NCBI GenBank assembly: GCA_947462335.1
Contig: OX381710.1
Location: forward strand, 62,553,303 to 62,617,302
Direction of reading: 5' to 3'
From: Harmothoe impar
Taxonomy: Eukaryota; Annelida; Polychaeta; Phyllodocida; Polynoidae
Length of the DNA: 64,000 bases
Positions 10,826-23,462 of the stretch are shown here, piece after piece (positions within the stretch are counted from its first letter, which is position 1; every line of letters begins with the position of its first letter). Under the pieces are notes generated by a model. The model had not been told where the DNA came from and did no database searches. It was given only the letters and a program-made list of their open reading frames with translations. Position numbers and translations under genes: made by a program.

Positions 10826-13100
10826 AAAGTCCACATCTGAAGGCATGTGTCCTCACACATTGGTTATAAATGTTACATAACATGCTATATCAATACATAT
10901 AATATACATACACCCCTCAGGATCCTCATACATGTGATTCCATACAAATACATCACTTACAAATCCATTTGTTCCCAGCATAGAGAACCAAAATATGAGG
11001 ATTTGTAGATCATTATGTAATGGGCCTAAAAATTACATAATTGTGTTGTTATATTTTAGGAATAGTACAAATGAGTCCATATCAAAAGTTGGATTCAGAG
11101 GCCAAGAAGACATTTTGTCCTAAGATGCTGTAAAGTAGGCCCATATCAGCAATATTTCAGCCATTTCAGGGAATTTCATGATTTTCATCACATCACTCAG
11201 AATTATGTAAAACCTTTAAAGACTAAAGGGTGCTTGGAAGTGATGTGTACCATATTGACCTATGCCTATGACAAAATTCAACTTGATATATAAAACAACA
11301 GTCGTGTGGTGTTGATTTGGAGTTGGGTCATTTTCACTGTTCAGGGACATTGGGAAAGCTAATGTTTTCCTCATTTTTAATTGATAATTCTGAATTTAAC
11401 CTTGATTGTCCAGAGCAGAAAAAAAAATAAGCATGGTCTCCATTACCTATAAAAGGAATTCCCTGAGAACCAAAGGTGTATCTGACTTAATGGTAAAATC
11501 AGACACTACCAAACTTGTGATATTTTGCACATCTCTGTGCAAAAAACTATGACTTTCATGTAATATATCACAATTTTGAGGGCATGTAAAAATGAAACTT
11601 GATCTATGAACTCATTGAGTCTTCATTAAGATAAGGAGATATATGCTGTTATCAAGATCCAATCAGGTTGCATTATCTATTTCTTTTCCAAGATGTTACA
11701 GAATGCTTATCATATGCATGCATAATGAGCTTGAGGAGAGGGGCTAAATTTGGCTAAGTCCAGACCTTGCCATGACACTTTCAAATGGCTCCCAAATCTA
11801 AACCGCTTGACCGATCTGTATCATATAAAAACCGTTTTTCCTCCTTAAACAAGGTCTATCAATCTACTTAGTTTCCACATATGCAACAATAATATCTTCA
11901 AACCTCCTGGGATACCTAAATGTACCCTTCCAGTTCCGAACGCTCATTGCGATCCCGAACTGTTTGGGGATTTTGAGAATGTCCTATGTAAACCCACGCC
12001 CCCTTGCCCAAGACGTCGATACCTAATCTCTCCTTTGCCGAACCAAGTTGAACAACACACTTCCTATCTCATAAACCCCTTCACTCACCTTCATATAGTT
12101 CTCCCAATTATATGGAACAGTCGCCGAACCATGGCCATACTCGTCCAATGGGACCCCTGTCTTACACAGCACCAAGAGATAGCGAGATAAGAAACGTTCA
12201 GAAACGACGCCCCGTCCAGCCATGGTCGACCAATAGCAATTAATGATTCTGCCTGGTAGCGCCTCCACAGTCCAATTACGTCTATGGAGATTTGTCCCAA
12301 GACATTGATTTATTCCACCTCAGGGTGTACAGCCCCATCTGATAACGGGGAGCACGTCGATACCCACCCCCGGGGCTATAAACCCTCCTATATCGGCCAT
12401 ACATGTAGAGTTAGGGATGGTATTGGGGATGGTGCTTGCCTGAGTTCATTAACTTTGTGTACCATATTGAAAACGATTCAATTTTATTTGGCATTACCAT
12501 GGAGTGACTACTTCAAGTGTGAGAGGTCATCACTAACGGGGTAGAGCATTATAATGATGAAGATATTTCTCTGTGACTATAATAAAGTCGGAATAAAGTA
12601 CACTCTTCTGTTCTACAACGGTGAGTCATGAGGCATTGTGATGATGGCACTGAGCACAAACGACAGCTCATTTTTCATTATTTGAATATGACCTCCAGGT
12701 ATTAAATGATAATTTTGATTTTAATGAGGGGCTTTAAAATAAGCTTAGTAGCGTAGGGGCTATATGCGGGAGAAAACGTTGACCAAGGAACATTCCTTAT
12801 CCGTAAATAGAATCATTCTACCAAGTGTTGCTTAAACCTCTGCCTTGCCCAGTTGCCTGCGCCTGCTGCCCTTGCCTGCAGCAGAGACCATCTTCCCCTG
12901 GCCGCTGTGCATCATCCATCTCTCAGATTGTATGCCATACACAGCCCATGTCCCCTGGGCCATATGCAGTGCCCCAACTCCAATTGATGTGTATATAGGG
13001 GCTGTACATGGAGTCTAGGCATAAAGGCTACCATTAGGGGGACACAGCCAATGGGTGCACAGGCCATGTGGTTTTAGAAATAGGGGCTAGCATTATTATT
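10826..13100. other. gene-free region, AT-rich then moderately GC-rich
   Basis: 10.83-11.9 kb is AT-rich with no ORF of interest. At 12.02-12.27 kb a minus-strand ORF contains an AAG|GTGAGT donor after ...YNWENYMK but has no supported partner exon. A G20 run lies at 13107-13126. Confidence 0.35.
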
Positions 13101-13324
13101 GGGGGTGGGGGGGGGGGGGGGGGGGGCTCGGGCTGGCTGCTGGTCTCTACTGTGCCCTTCCCTTGGTTCCCTGTGACTTCATAACAGCGCAGTTATCCAC
13201 TGCTAATGCACGCTGGTTATCCAGTTTAGGCACTCCTTTGAGTGCCTGAAGTGGAAACCGTGGTATAAATATATCTGCTGCTGTAATAGGACAGACGACT
13301 TTATCCCTTTTAGCGTGACTTAAC

Positions 13325-13440
13325 CTATGTTTGTTTGTCGCCATGATGCACCAGCACAGCCTTGCCGGTATGTATGCATGCGGCACCAACTCAGTTACTC
13401 ACCAGGGCTGCATTCATGCATCATACCGACAAAATAATGT
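13325..13440. mobile_element. TTAA-family MITE, internal fragment
   Basis: Contains CGCCATGATGCACCAGCAC, CTCAGTTACTCACCAGGGC and TGCATTCATGCATCATACCG in the family order. Both terminal repeats are missing. Confidence 0.45.
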
Positions 13441-14504
13441 AATCAACAACTCATGATCAGAGGCCTCAACAAGTCTATAAGTGAGCCCAACCTCCGGGGC
13501 CTTTATTCTCTCACGATGCTTTTTCATGCAGCGGACGACAATTTGGCAGTAATGAGAATAATCACAACTGGCGGGAATTCCTGTCTGCCGGAGGAAAGTC
13601 GTCTGCTGCTCAGACATAATTGTGTGCCAATCTCCCCACAGATTCTTTCGTCCATTTGTAGAGGCAATACTTCCTCTCTGTCAAAAGGCAGCTGATAATC
13701 CTGATATGCCATACTTTTAGAATAAAGGTTTATACCACAATGAATCGATTCAAATATTTATAAAAAGGAAGTTATGAAGAACATAGTCCTGGGAACTATA
13801 TTTTGCAATGTGTGATAGGAATAGGAGAGAGCAGATAAGTAGCACCGTTTTCCTAATTGCTATACTTCCACAGAAGATTTCCTGTAGAACAAGCCTTTGG
13901 GCATGAGTCTTACCGAAGACTGTGCTGGGAGAGTGAATTGCCCGGGTCAGCCACCTATGGGCCGTGTTAGACATGACAGATGTAGCCGCACACTGGGGCT
14001 GCTGCAGTTACCTCACCCCACATCCAGCCACTGGGACCAGCTTTGTCATCCCTGGATACATCATCAATTGTAGCATCCCTTGATACATCATCAATTGTAG
14101 CCTCTCTATAGACCAACTTGACGTGTTCTCCCTCCCCATCGATTAATTCTAAGGTTTGCCATTCCTCTGCACCCTGATTGTATTCTTTAAATTCTCATTT
14201 TTCACCCATCCCAATTCATTTATTTTGGTATTTCCTTTGATCGTTTCTGAGTTGTATTTTTATTTGGAGAATTCATCAGGGTTCTGAGCCATGCAATTTT
14301 CTGAATCCAGATTGGATTTTTCTCCTGCAGCGTTTTCCTGAATTTCTTTCAGCACATCGATCTTACAATCCACTTATTTGATGATTTGTCATCCCTTTTG
14401 TACAACATAAGGTCTGATGGTACGTAACTTGTAAGTGAGCTACAAATGGCCTGTCATAGGTTTTTTTAGTGTCTGATACAATTCAACTCTTTCAGGGAAG
14501 CATA

Positions 14505-14720
14505 TCGCTTTAATACACTATCCTCCTTTTTTGGCATGATGCCTGAATGCAGCCCCGTAAGCAAATCGCATGTACTGCATCACTATGTGTACAACATGTT
14601 AATCCCATGTGGTTAATAAACACCGGCATGGTGCACTAACTCAGTGTTGGTGAGTTACTCGTACGATGCCAAATGAACATCATCATCAAGATTGAGGCAG
14701 TACACCGTCCGTAAAGGGTT
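14505..14720. mobile_element. TTAA-family MITE
   Basis: Starts with TCGCTTTAATACACTATCC and ends with GTCCGTAAAGGGTT. Two inverted modules (TGCATCACTATG and GGTGAGTTACTCGTACGATG) are retained, and the left TTAACCC terminus is eroded. Confidence 0.5.
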
Positions 14721-15022
14721 GAGGCATAAATCTCCACAAGAGTGATGACCCGCTTGCAGACAGACTTGTGTTTCTTTTTAGCATCTGCAAATATGAGATA
14801 AGATCCCAGATGCAGGGTTGTATATCACTCACCTGCAGACCGGCAGACATGTGCTGTAAGGGTATCTTTATTTGATTTGTCACCAGAAAGAAAAATGAAG
14901 TCAGGATTCTCAGAAGGGAGTCTTGAGTTGTCTGTACAAACAATGCCTCCCCAGCTGTCCCTACTGGCTGGCTGTAACCCTGTAAGGGAAGCACGATCCT
15001 TAAACACAAAGTGTCCTTCTGT

Positions 15023-15185
15023 CTTCATGACGCATGGATGCAGCCCTGGTGAGTGACCCGCCAGTGCTGCATGCATTCATGCATTATGTTGATATACTCT
15101 CAAGGGGTCGGCGTGATGCCCCATGGCTGTCGCTGCATTGGTGCATCATGACGACAACTGATGATGCAGCCTGGAGGCATGATGC
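15023..15185. mobile_element. TTAA-family MITE, internal part
   Basis: Carries CATGACGCATGGATGCAGCC, GGTGAGTGACCCGCCAGTGC, ACTCTCAAGGGGTCGGCG and GGTGCATCATGACGAC. The termini are not recognisable. Confidence 0.45.
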
Positions 15186-16451
15186 CTGCTGGCTGTAAGT
15201 CTGTCTCATGGTGCTGGGTTACAAGGAGGTGTCGGGACAGGTATTTAGCCTTGTGTCTGTACCTGGGGGGATGTGTAGGCATGGCTTTGTTTGTACAGCC
15301 AGCCACATCAGCCACAATGACTATTTCAGTAGAAATGTGATTTTACATATCTGCCTTGACACAAATGGCAGGTATACAGGATTAAATTGTCCCTTTCCAT
15401 GTCTTCATGTCCTTACCAATCACCCATTTCCGTACTTCAGTCAGCTTGACTTTGTGTATGGTTAATGCCTTATCCTTTAAATCACCTGAGACATGACAGT
15501 CCTGGGGCTGGGTCAATATTTGCTTTTGATACCGGGATTCTGATTGATATGTTCGGTTTAATGGAAGCTTAGCCTGCCCTGACCTCTCATTTCCCACATC
15601 TCCCCTCACCTTAAATTGACCATGTTTGAATCATAGTGATCATATCTTAATTGAGATTTAAAATGAGATGACTACGAATTAATCTCCCCCTGCAGTGGAG
15701 TCATAAAAACTGATGACGCATATAAACGGACAAAGTAATATCATGCGGTACAAATGTACCAGCATTTACCCCCCAAGTTGCTAAATGCCAGAAAGATCTC
15801 TGAGTGTTGGTCTTTTGGGAATACTCACTGGCAACTGCCACTTTATTGTGAGGGGTGTATATATTGCAGCCAACAAAACTCAACGCAGTAAGTTTAGAGT
15901 ATCTTTCCTCCCATGTCCCTCGGTCAAAGTTGCCAATATTTCCCTAAAAAAACAGCTGAATTACGTCTGGTCTGGTCATCAGGGCGTGGCCGCAGTAACT
16001 TTCCCATGGTGTCTGTAGACTCACCAGAGACACCCCCACGGGATATAAGTTCTTCTATAGATCAAGTAACATCTACTATAGATATCTAATATTGGTATTT
16101 ACTTGAGTCCTTCTCTGCCTATGTCCCTGTCTGTTTGTCTGTTTCAGTGACTCGGTTCTTACCCCCCCCCCGACACACACACCTGTATCATATCCACCCC
16201 TGTGCTATGTTCTGGCCCTCTAAGATGTTCCTGATCCTTGGCTGATGTAAGACTGTGTGTGCCAGGTCTGGGATTCCCTTCATCTTCAACTTGTTAAGAT
16301 GCAGACAGACTAAGCTGCATGTGGGAGTGGTGTAGGACGTTGTGGCCCGTGTCTCCTGCCCTGCCTCCCCCTGCCAACACGGTGGTACCTCACAGGGCTG
16401 TGGTGGTCGGCAGCTGGCAGCCCGGCACCTACAGGCATGCACCTCACAGGG

Positions 16452-16752
16452 TACTCTCCTTCCCAAAACCTTCCGAAGGAAGGCTCTGGTGACAGCCAGT
16501 ATGACCTTGAACTTGGGATTTTGCTGGGTCTGGGCAATCCCTGCTGGTAGCTTGGAACCAGTGGACAGGAACCAGAATGTATGATGGCAGTTTTACCTGT
16601 ATTTCCCATCATACTTTCTGGTTCCATTTCTGGTTCCTGTTCGCTGGTTCCAAGCCAACTACAGGGACTGCCTAAGCCCAGCAAAATCCAAGTTCAAGGT
16701 CATACTGGCTGTCCCCAGAGCCTTCCTTCGGAAGGATTTGGGAACGAGAGTA
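16452..16752. mobile_element. Palindromic MITE with 9-bp target duplication (Mutator-like)
   Basis: Almost the entire 301 bp is an inverted repeat: arms of about 140 bp begin TACTCTCCTTCCC and, on the other strand, TACTCTCGTTCCC, and both contain CCTTCCGAAGGAAGGCTCTG and CAGCCAGTATGACCTTGAAC. The 9-mer CTCACAGGG is identical on both sides (16443-16451, 16753-16761). Long TIRs with a 9-bp TSD are the usual signature of Mutator-like elements. ORFs here are by-products of the palindrome. Confidence 0.8.
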
Positions 16753-16966
16753 CTCACAGGGCCGCACCATCAGACCCTCTATCCTACTGTGCCCTATCCT
16801 AGCCGCACTTCATTTCACTGGGTATATATTTTCGCTATATTCGCGGAAATAAAAAATCCGCGAAATTCTTGTATGCTTCAGTATGGAACAAATACGAGCA
16901 AATTAGTCTTTTATGCCACCTCCGCGAAAATGTAAACCCGTGAATATAATTACTTTCACACACAAC

Positions 16967-17181
16967 CCTTTAATGACAACATTGTGCTTTAATGCTCCTG
17001 TAAAAATAATGCATAAATGCAGTACTGCGGAGTAACTGGTTCATGCATTTACATGTATGCATAATCACAGAGTTATGGAGTTGATAAATGCTCTCATGGG
17101 CCGACATGATGCAGCAAGGTTTATTCTTGGCAACAACTGAACATAATGCCTTGAGGCATCATGCCATCATTAAAGGGCAAC
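16967..17181. mobile_element. TTAA-family MITE
   Basis: The left end is ACCCTTTAATGACAACATTGTGCTTTAATGC-like and the right end TGCCATCATTAAAGGGCAAC, inverted with respect to each other. The central CGGAGTAACTGG and GCATAAATGCAG modules are present. Confidence 0.55.
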
Positions 17182-18842
17182 TAGAATTTCTGGAAATTGT
17201 GAATTATCGTAGTTTAAGCAATATACCAATGTTTGGCGTCAATATCATATATTATAATATTCTTTACATAATACATTGCTGTGTGGTCTTAAAAGAATGT
17301 CTGGTGTTGTTTACGAACAGAAGTATATAATAACATATATAGATCCTACCCAGCACCATCTACATACTCAGCTTGTCAAACATCATGGTGCCAACTATTT
17401 GATAGCTTCCTGGTCATTACAGCATATCACTCTATTATAATAGCCATGTGCCCCCAGGCAAGGACTTCATTATCTACTGCCACACACGGGTAATGCAGTG
17501 CTGGGGTTCTGGGAATGGAGAATGCTGTTGTTTCTACAGAGGCACCTTTAATAATAACTATGTTAATGACTTGGTCCAGAGCTGCTGGCTCCATCCAACC
17601 ATCTCACCTCAGACACTCTATACGCAGCTACTTAGTATACATGTACTTGACGACATGTTTGTTACAAGGACACCTCCCTGATCTCAAGGGTGGCTGTGAA
17701 ACAATAACAAAAAGGTATGCTCCCTCATTATCACGTGACCTGTGGGGCTGATCGTACTCAGACATGCCATGTGTGGTTGTGACACGCATGCGTAGTGAAA
17801 GCCATGTCTTGATCCTGTGAGCACGGAGACGATCATGTAAGTATGGTAAGTATCTGTGGCCTATTTAGAGGATGTACTGAAGAAACAGACTTGCGACTTG
17901 CAAAGCTAAGAAACATTATATAATGGTATATGTTTTACCTGACTTTGTAGAGTGTAATAATAGATCTGAACTATCACATAGAATAATTTTATTAGACAGG
18001 TACTTTAGATGGTTAACAATAGAAAACACCTTCTTGGCGTCTATAAGCTGAGGAAACCAGCATTGCATGTGGAATATACATTGAGGGTGGAAAACAGAAG
18101 CTTTTCCACGGAAGTCAATGACCGGTGGGGGATTACAGAAAAGCTAATTATTGTTGCAATGTCACTGTTAGCAAAGTTAGTTCTATATGTAAATTATATT
18201 TCTTTCAGTGAGCCTAGTGAGAGAACCATATAGTGAGAGACGTTGTATATACGCTAACTACTTGAGTGAGAGCCCCCTTCTACTACCTGTAAGTGTGGTT
18301 ATGTAGTGAGTATACTGTAAGAGCAATCATGATACCCTGCCATGCTACTATTGACATGCACCAAGGGACATTCCAAAAATGGAGCAGCGACATTCCTGGA
18401 TATTTAATGGAATTAAGTGTAACAAGAAACATCTGTGTTAAATGCCCAAACAATTAGTTGATATGTAAGGCTGAATCATTCCAAAAACGAGGGAATGACA
18501 TTGTTTACTGTTTTCCAAGGGACAGTTCCTTCACAAGCAAAGACAATTATAGTTGATATGTGCGGCTAAATAATGTTTAAATCAATGTTTGTTTGAAGCT
18601 GTCAGTATTACGAGGTGATCTCAACATTTTTCATTGTTAAAGTAACGTTGGAATCACATTACCATCCCTTGTTTCTGAATTAACAGCGTTATGGCACCAT
18701 TATAATGTAGCTGCACCCTCAGTTCTCTCACTGTTCACGTGTTCTGGTCACCTATGCCGCATGTCACGCACAGCACCCCCATGAATATTGGATTAACGTA
18801 GGATGAATGGCACTTGATGCTTTCAACGCTTTACGGCCACAT
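17182..18842. other. gene-free region
   Basis: No recognisable gene. Short direct duplications occur, for example ACAATTAGTTGATATGTAAGG near 18450 and ACAATTATAGTTGATATG near 18545. ORFs are at most about 80 codons and unsupported. Confidence 0.35.
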
Positions 18843-19047
18843 AGACCTTTAATGTCTCCCATCCTTATGACGCATGAATGCAGCACCCAGCGAGTGACTC
18901 GCCAGTGATACATCCAAGCATCATGCCGACCCTTTGGGGATTAGCATCCTGGTAGGGTATCGGATAACGCACCAGGGCTACGTCTGTGGATCATGACGAC
19001 CAAAGGGGGATAATGCATTAAAACACTATGCGGCCTCTAAGGGTTAA
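18843..19047. mobile_element. TTAA-family MITE
   Basis: ACCTTTAATGTCTCCCATCC on the left and ACACTATGCGGCCTCTAAGGGTTAA on the right are degraded ends of the family. GCGAGTGACTCGCCAGTG in the centre is a clear family palindrome. Confidence 0.55.
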
Positions 19048-19270
19048 ACCATCATCACCATAATCTGTAGTAGCAGGAACATGAATCAGGATTACTGAGA
19101 TGTTCTTTCTTTCATCCTGCCACCTGCTTAGTGTAACTACCACAGCCACCAGTGCGGCTCTTAAAATGGAGTTATGTCTATTCAGATTGGAATGTCCATA
19201 CAGAAACACTTTTATGTAGGGATTTATGAGAACTACTGACAGGATAATCCTGTGGTATTACCATAGAACC

Positions 19271-19498
19271 CACACAGAAAAGAAGTAGAATCCCGACTTG
19301 ATCACTGTGGTAACTCTCCCCAGGACTCTAACATGACTCCTTAACATTAGCAGGACTCTAAAATAACACTATAATGACTCCTATTCTAAGACTCCCTAAT
19401 GATTGGGAGTCACTTTAGAGTTGTGGGGAGAGTTACCTCAGTGATCGGGGCTGGACTCCCATTTGAGAGTTACAGTGATTCTACTTCTTCTCTCTGTG
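19271..19498. mobile_element. MITE with long inverted repeats (same family as 137-361)
   Basis: CACACAGAAAAGAAGTAGAATC on the left is inverted at the right as GATTCTACTTCTTCTCTCTGTG. Inside, GATCACTG-GGTAACTCTCCCC and GACTCTAA/TTAGAGT motifs repeat the inversion. It folds into a broken hairpin of about 100 bp per arm, and its ends and GACTCC content match the element at 137-361. Confidence 0.6.
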
Positions 19499-20720
19499 TA
19501 CTGCATCTTCTATGTTATTGCCAACCAGGTTAACAAACCCCTCCCTAACACACACCCTATCACAAAGGATAGTATGACCAACACGAATGAAATGTCTCTA
19601 TGCCCTATGCTGCTGTATAAAGAATAGCATAGGCTTTTTAAATCCCCAATAGATCTTCTCCTGGGGAAACCTAAATGCCTACAATTCACTATGCCATATA
19701 TAGCCACGTTAGGTAACAAGGGGCAAGGTCTATATACCTGCCGGAATAGAACCTATTTCATAGAGGGATTTATCACGATATATACCTATAGATAACTGAT
19801 AGTCAAAAAGTTGACACGTATTTTTATGTATATATATACGTGTACAGTATGGTATTAGATAGTACAATACTAAGCAGTATATTAACTGTTTTCTTCAATA
19901 ATTGAACATAGTACATGTATAATGTTTTCTTCTGTGTTCTGGTGTGTATTTTTTATGTAGATATATTTTTATTACAATTGCTGGTGCTGATACTGATGCT
20001 GATATTTATATAAGATATCAACATATCTTTTGTTGTATATATATAGCCCGTGCTAAAGCTGTAGCTGTATATTATACACAGGTCCCAAGGTGAGTGGTCT
20101 GCGTTAAGGTGAAGGGGTTAATAACTACTGGATGCATCTCAGTAGGCATCTGGGTCAAGCTACCAACTGTCTTTGTACAACTGCACTCTTCTATGACTGT
20201 GTGCTTCCTCCTTCCTTAACCTCACCCTGGCACAATATGCCACACGGCCTTACCCCTGCTAGTACCGAGGGCACCCACCTGCTGGTGGGGCCTGATCCTA
20301 CAGCTGAAAGTGACCCCACCCATTTAAATAGGCAACACAGATTGAGTTCCATGCAGCTTGAAACCCAGCCCAACTTTCCCACCCACACAACATGGGATAC
20401 CCCACACCCTGCCCTCCTGGCTGTGGGGTATTTGGATGTCACGTTCTGAGCTATATCTAATATAGACATTACATATAGGTGAACAATGTCAGGGGGTGTA
20501 GGGAAGTCACTCCCCCAGGGGGAAGTCTGATCAAATAAAAGCTGCTGGTGTGACCTCCCCGGCTCCTGCAGGGGGTATGTGTGGTGTAGGACACTGGAGT
20601 TGTGCTGTTTGTGGCCGTGGTACTGATACACATGCAGCTCTGTAGCATGGTACTTAGTTAGGGGTGTGGGGGATGCAGCAGTATGAGTTACTGAAGGATG
20701 CAGCAGTATGAGTGACTTAC

Positions 20721-20862
20721 CTGTGGCGGTGGTTGCTGCTACAGCTGGGTAAGGCCTGGTACACGTACTACACACCTGGACACACACTGAGGACTGCCTC
20801 CTCCTCCTCCTCACACCCTCCTCCTGCAGCCCTTCCTGCCGCAGCGCCCCCCGTGCCCACAC
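20721..20862 (-). CDS. Candidate first coding exon (hypothetical)
   Basis: On the minus strand an ATG at 20862 opens a 47-codon run that ends in CCACAG followed by a consensus donor GTAAGTCAC (intron begins at 20720). Upstream, 20870-20970 is GC-rich with a CCAAT-type motif on the plus strand (AGCCAATGA), which could be a promoter. The encoded peptide is Arg/Glu- and Thr-rich with no domain I recognise. No downstream exon could be joined with confidence. It may be chance in a GC-rich stretch. Confidence 0.25.
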
Positions 20863-21751
20863 GCCGAACTAGAGCTGGGGGCGTTCACAAACCGCAGCCG
20901 CAGCGCTGTGAGGCAGTCGGGGAAGCAGCCAATGACGCGGGTTTACTACAGCTCCTGCCAGGCATTTAGCAGGTTGTTTTGCTACAGATATAGATACTAA
21001 AAGTATACCCGTAGATGTTTCTTCCCTTTAGTGGTGGCTTGAGTTGGGCTTGGCTGCTTCAATGGCTATATGTGTGCAGCTATGGATAACCCCTGACTGT
21101 GTTGCATTTTTGGCAGGTCACCCTTCGCGTGTCTGCCACAAGTAGGATGCAGACTGGCCTCTCACTCTTTCTATTGATACTCTCCTGACGTATACGTCCA
21201 CCCCAACCATGCATCCCTTCAAACTTCCCCTACACTTCCCTTTACCTATTTCTCTTGACATTTAAACTGTCTTCTCTCACGTTTCCAACTCTATGTCTTA
21301 CTCCCTTCCTACTTGTCTCTCTACTTCTCTCTTTTTCATGTCCTTCATCTTTTTCCCTCTCTATCCCTGTCTTGTTCCTTGGACATTGCCTCCTCCTTCT
21401 GCCCCAACTAAGAACCCTGCAGGTGATTGCTCTAGCTGCATAGTATACATGTGTACATGGCATCTGCTTTAAATCCTCTATATGCAGTAAGGTCATCATG
21501 CCTCGTGCTCCGACAGCAGGTTTCCTAACGCCCTGTCACACCTGGCTGGTGGCCGTCATCCCTCCTGGTGCTTTACACATGGAACAAGTAGAAGCGGGTT
21601 CCAGCTCTGCCCCTCCCCCCCCCCCGCCATACACCCCTACCTGCAGCCAGATCTGTTTGTATGGAGCTTCATGGTGCTTTACCTATGGATTTGCACCCTA
21701 AGATCACCTGTGTGCACACACTGCTTTATCTCATGATGTGCTGCGTGTTTA

Positions 21752-21985
21752 CTAACCCGTTAAGGACTGCATGGTGTTACAGGGCCTCATGTCCTTATGT
21801 CATCCTGCGGTACCAACTCAGGGGCGGCGAGTTACCTGCCATCACTGCATCGATGCATCGTGCTGATTGTTCAGGGTGTATCAACCCTGCAGGTTCACCA
21901 AGGCTGCATTCGTGCAGCATGACGACAAAATGTGTACACATTGCAGTACAATGAGACAATACACTGCCCGAAGATGGTTGAGCAT
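21752..21985. mobile_element. TTAA-family MITE
   Basis: Left end CTAACCCGTTAAGGACTGCA, right end ACACTGCCCGAAGATGGTTGA, with GGCGAGTTACCTGCC and TTCAGGGTGTATCAACCC inside. It is useful as the uninterrupted reference for the copy split at 8033. Confidence 0.55.
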
Positions 21986-22069
21986 GTTTTTGTATCGGTT
22001 ATCAGATCCAGGGGTTCAAATATTCTTCTCCTCCCTGGGATCATTTGCAACTTAATATAGATAGGCCTA

Positions 22070-22177
22070 CCCAGTGGGCACAAAATACAGTTCAACATTG
22101 AATCAACATTACATCAACATAGAATCAACATTCACAACCATTTTTCAATGTTGATTCAATGTTATGTGTCCACTGGG
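22070..22177. mobile_element. Small TA-flanked MITE rich in AACATTGAA motifs
   Basis: The termini CCCAGTGGGCACA and, inverted, CCCAGTGGACACA abut TA on both sides (22068-22069, 22178-22179). The 108-bp interior is a run of AACATTGAATCAACATT-type words in both orientations. A degraded relative lies at 30661-30757. Confidence 0.7.
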
Positions 22178-22559
22178 TAGTGGAAATAAAATGTGTAATA
22201 TATTATTTCAAATATTCAAATTTGGGTGAGAGGGAGTGGTACATCATAAATGGGAACCATTAATTAAATATGACCTGGTTGATGTGCGCACGCATACTGA
22301 TGGTATTGTGATAACCAGGGGTCGTTGTACGATGGTGTTTCCCTTTTCTCGGTGTCACGGATACAGAGTGGTCTGAGTACGACACATAATCTGAGGTTCA
22401 TCAAAACAAGCCCATTATCATTTTAATGGGGAAAATGCCCTGGAACCGCCATAACCATTTCAAACGTACCTCAGATATACTATCGTATCAACCAGTGAAC
22501 AAGATATCTATAGGTCATAAACAACTACAATGTACCACAAAACAAAGGTGCAGCCACTC

Positions 22560-22640
22560 TAGGCTGATACACATACAAGGAGTCATCATGATGCACTAGG
22601 ACAACGCTGGCGAGTCACTCGCCATCCGGTACGTACCGTA
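22560..22640. mobile_element. TTAA-family MITE, fragment
   Basis: Contains TCATCATGATGCACTAGG and CTGGCGAGTCACTCGCCATC, the central palindrome of the family. Neither end is present. Confidence 0.4.
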
Positions 22641-22725
22641 GGGGCGCCTACCTTTGGGACAAGAGTCTTTATACATGTATTGTTTATTTGTAAATTCCTC
22701 ACAATCCTGCTGTTTAGATAATGAG

Positions 22726-22963
22726 TGTTAGCCCTTTAAGGGTCACGCAATGCTGTGATGCAGTATGCCCTTGGTCGAGCAACTCGCCAGAGCTGCATTT
22801 AAGCAGTCTGCCCACTCTACACAGCGATCATATACAATATCGATATATGATGCATGGATGTAGCCCTGGCGAGTTAGGCCTACTCACCAGGGCTACATTT
22901 ATTCATCATGACGACCAAGGGCATAACATATTAGAGCAGTATGCGGGCGTTAAAGGGTTAACT
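22726..22963. mobile_element. TTAA-family MITE, near complete
   Basis: GTTAGCCCTTTAAGGGTCAC on the left and GGGCGTTAAAGGGTTAAC on the right give TTAA-type ends. Interior modules include GGTCGAGCAACTCGCCAG, CTGGCGAGTTAGGCCTACTC and TTCATCATGACGACC. Confidence 0.65.
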
Positions 22964-23462
22964 GTAGTCTGCAGGTATCTGGGTGGTAGACAGAAGTCAG
23001 GACACCTGTCCGTGCTGGGGTTTCACCCTGATTGCTGCCCTATAGAATATTACCCTTATCCACCTGCCATACACTATACCCATAAATACCTGTACATGTA
23101 CCATCCAGCTACTCACAGAATCAGCTCAAGGCAGGTATATACTTCTACATGTATAGGTGTGGGAGTAATTTAGACCAATATGCACATGCTGATGCAAAAA
23201 TTTCACATTATGCTATATCTTTGTAAACAGGTCATGTGTCTACAAGAAACGGTGTCTACCCACATAATCAAATACAAATATAAATGTATTTGCAACAGGT
23301 GTAAAATGAAAAATGGCTAAATTGTATTTTTTCCCATAGTTATTCTGCCGAAGCACTCTTTCAGTAAGCCCTTCTCCTCTACATGGTGATATGTAAACTG
23401 TACATGTCTGAGTGTCAGTCCAATGTGCACCAGGTATATATAGAGGATCCCTCGCACCCCAC

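Noticed and set aside
12023..12268. Minus-strand ORF with AAG|GTGAGT donor at 12088
   Set aside because: The donor is good and a 68-nt exon ending YNWENYMK is conceivable, but there is no convincing acceptor, no partner exon and no recognised family.
16188..16802. Overlapping ORFs of 73-124 codons on both strands
   Set aside because: They fall across the long palindrome of the 9-bp-TSD MITE, which generates matching ORFs on the two strands.
20191..20862. 223-codon minus-strand ORF as one gene
   Set aside because: Only the first 47 codons before a consensus donor look exon-like. The remainder has no recognisable domain and overlaps simple repeats.
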